Origin: an uncultured Veillonella sp.
GTDB taxonomy: Bacteria > Bacillota > Negativicutes > Veillonellales > Veillonellaceae
Length of the DNA: 13,561 nt
Assembly: GCA_900549805.1 (NCBI GenBank)
Contig: URPV01000033.1
Coordinates: forward strand, 1 to 13,561
Direction: 5' to 3'
The position numbers and the translations under genes were made by a program. The number at the start of each line of letters is the position of its first letter. The first letter of the stretch is position 1. A model generated the notes under the pieces. The model ran no database searches. It was not told the DNA's origin and saw only the letters and a list, made by a program, of their open reading frames with translations. Below are positions 13,394-13,561 of this stretch, piece by piece.

Positions 13394-13561
13394 ATGGCTC
13401 TATATATTCTTAAACGCTTGGTATCAGCTATCCTCGTCCTTTGGGTTATCTTAACGATTACCTTCTTCCTCATGCATGCTATACCGGGCGGTCCCTTTAC
13501 TAGTGAAAAAAAATTACCCCCTCAGGTACAAGCTACTATAGAGGCAACGTATCATCTAAAT
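13394..13561 (+). CDS. Dipeptide/oligopeptide (or nickel) ABC transporter permease, N-terminus only
   Basis: The first 56 codons of a gene that runs off the window. The N-terminus MALYILKRLVSAILVLWVIL, a long first helix, then HAIPGGPF and a basic stretch before the next conserved segment, is characteristic of DppB/OppB/NikB-type permeases (about 310-330 residues when complete). These form the inner-membrane channel of binding-protein-dependent peptide or nickel importers. AGGAGG (13380-13385) is 8 nt before the ATG. Being first after its promoter, it may head the transporter operon, with the second permease and ATPases expected downstream. Substrate cannot be told. A run of eight A (13506-13513) lies within the codons for S-E-K-K-L. 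Confidence 0.88.
   Translation, partial: MALYILKRLVSAILVLWVILTITFFLMHAIPGGPFTSEKKLPPQVQATIEATYHLN

Noticed and set aside
13506..13513. A8 run in the permease gene as a programmed frameshift or phase-variable site
   Set aside because: The frame stays open and the N-terminus reads as a normal DppB-type protein; an A8 run alone in a moderately AT-rich genome is weak evidence.

Overview
The window looks like a chromosomal segment from a low-to-mid GC, diderm Firmicute of the Negativicutes, most like Veillonella. This rests on the character of the 5S rRNA, codon use and gene content (cytochrome bd with a fused CydDC, Rrf2 regulator, PiT/DUF47 phosphate uptake). The genus is an inference from recognition, not from a search.

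Layout. 1-690: the 3' part of a 5S rRNA that ends an rRNA operon, its terminator, and about 500 bp of gene-free, repeat-rich DNA. In that DNA the 5S tail plus terminator recurs, and three hairpins have different stems but related loops. 721-2073 (minus): a GntP-family organic acid/proton symporter, convergent with the rRNA operon. 2313-2810 (plus): a MoaB/Mog-type molybdenum cofactor protein. 2980-4597: a DUF47 (PhoU-like) protein overlapping a PiT phosphate permease. 4666-7688: an Rrf2-family regulator with a cysteine cluster, then cydA and cydB (cytochrome bd quinol oxidase). 7748-11284: one 1178-residue protein joining CydD and CydC, the ABC exporter needed for cytochrome bd assembly. 11410-12576: an unrecognised three-helix membrane protein. 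12678-13229 (minus): a DUF805 membrane protein. 13394 to the end: the N-terminus of a Dpp/Opp-type ABC permease, cut by the window edge.

How it fits together. The central block 4666-11284 is a complete oxygen-scavenging or microaerobic respiration module: oxidase subunits, assembly transporter, and a probable Fe-S or redox sensor at the head. The promoter before the regulator is bracketed by a perfect 10-bp inverted repeat, with a third related copy upstream, which suggests autoregulation and control of the bd oxidase. A strong hairpin terminator separates cydB from cydDC, and no clear promoter follows it, so cydDC may depend on read-through.

Most genes are familiar. The parts least explained by known features are the repeat-rich region after the 5S gene, the three-site operator arrangement at the regulator promoter, and the unrecognised membrane protein.
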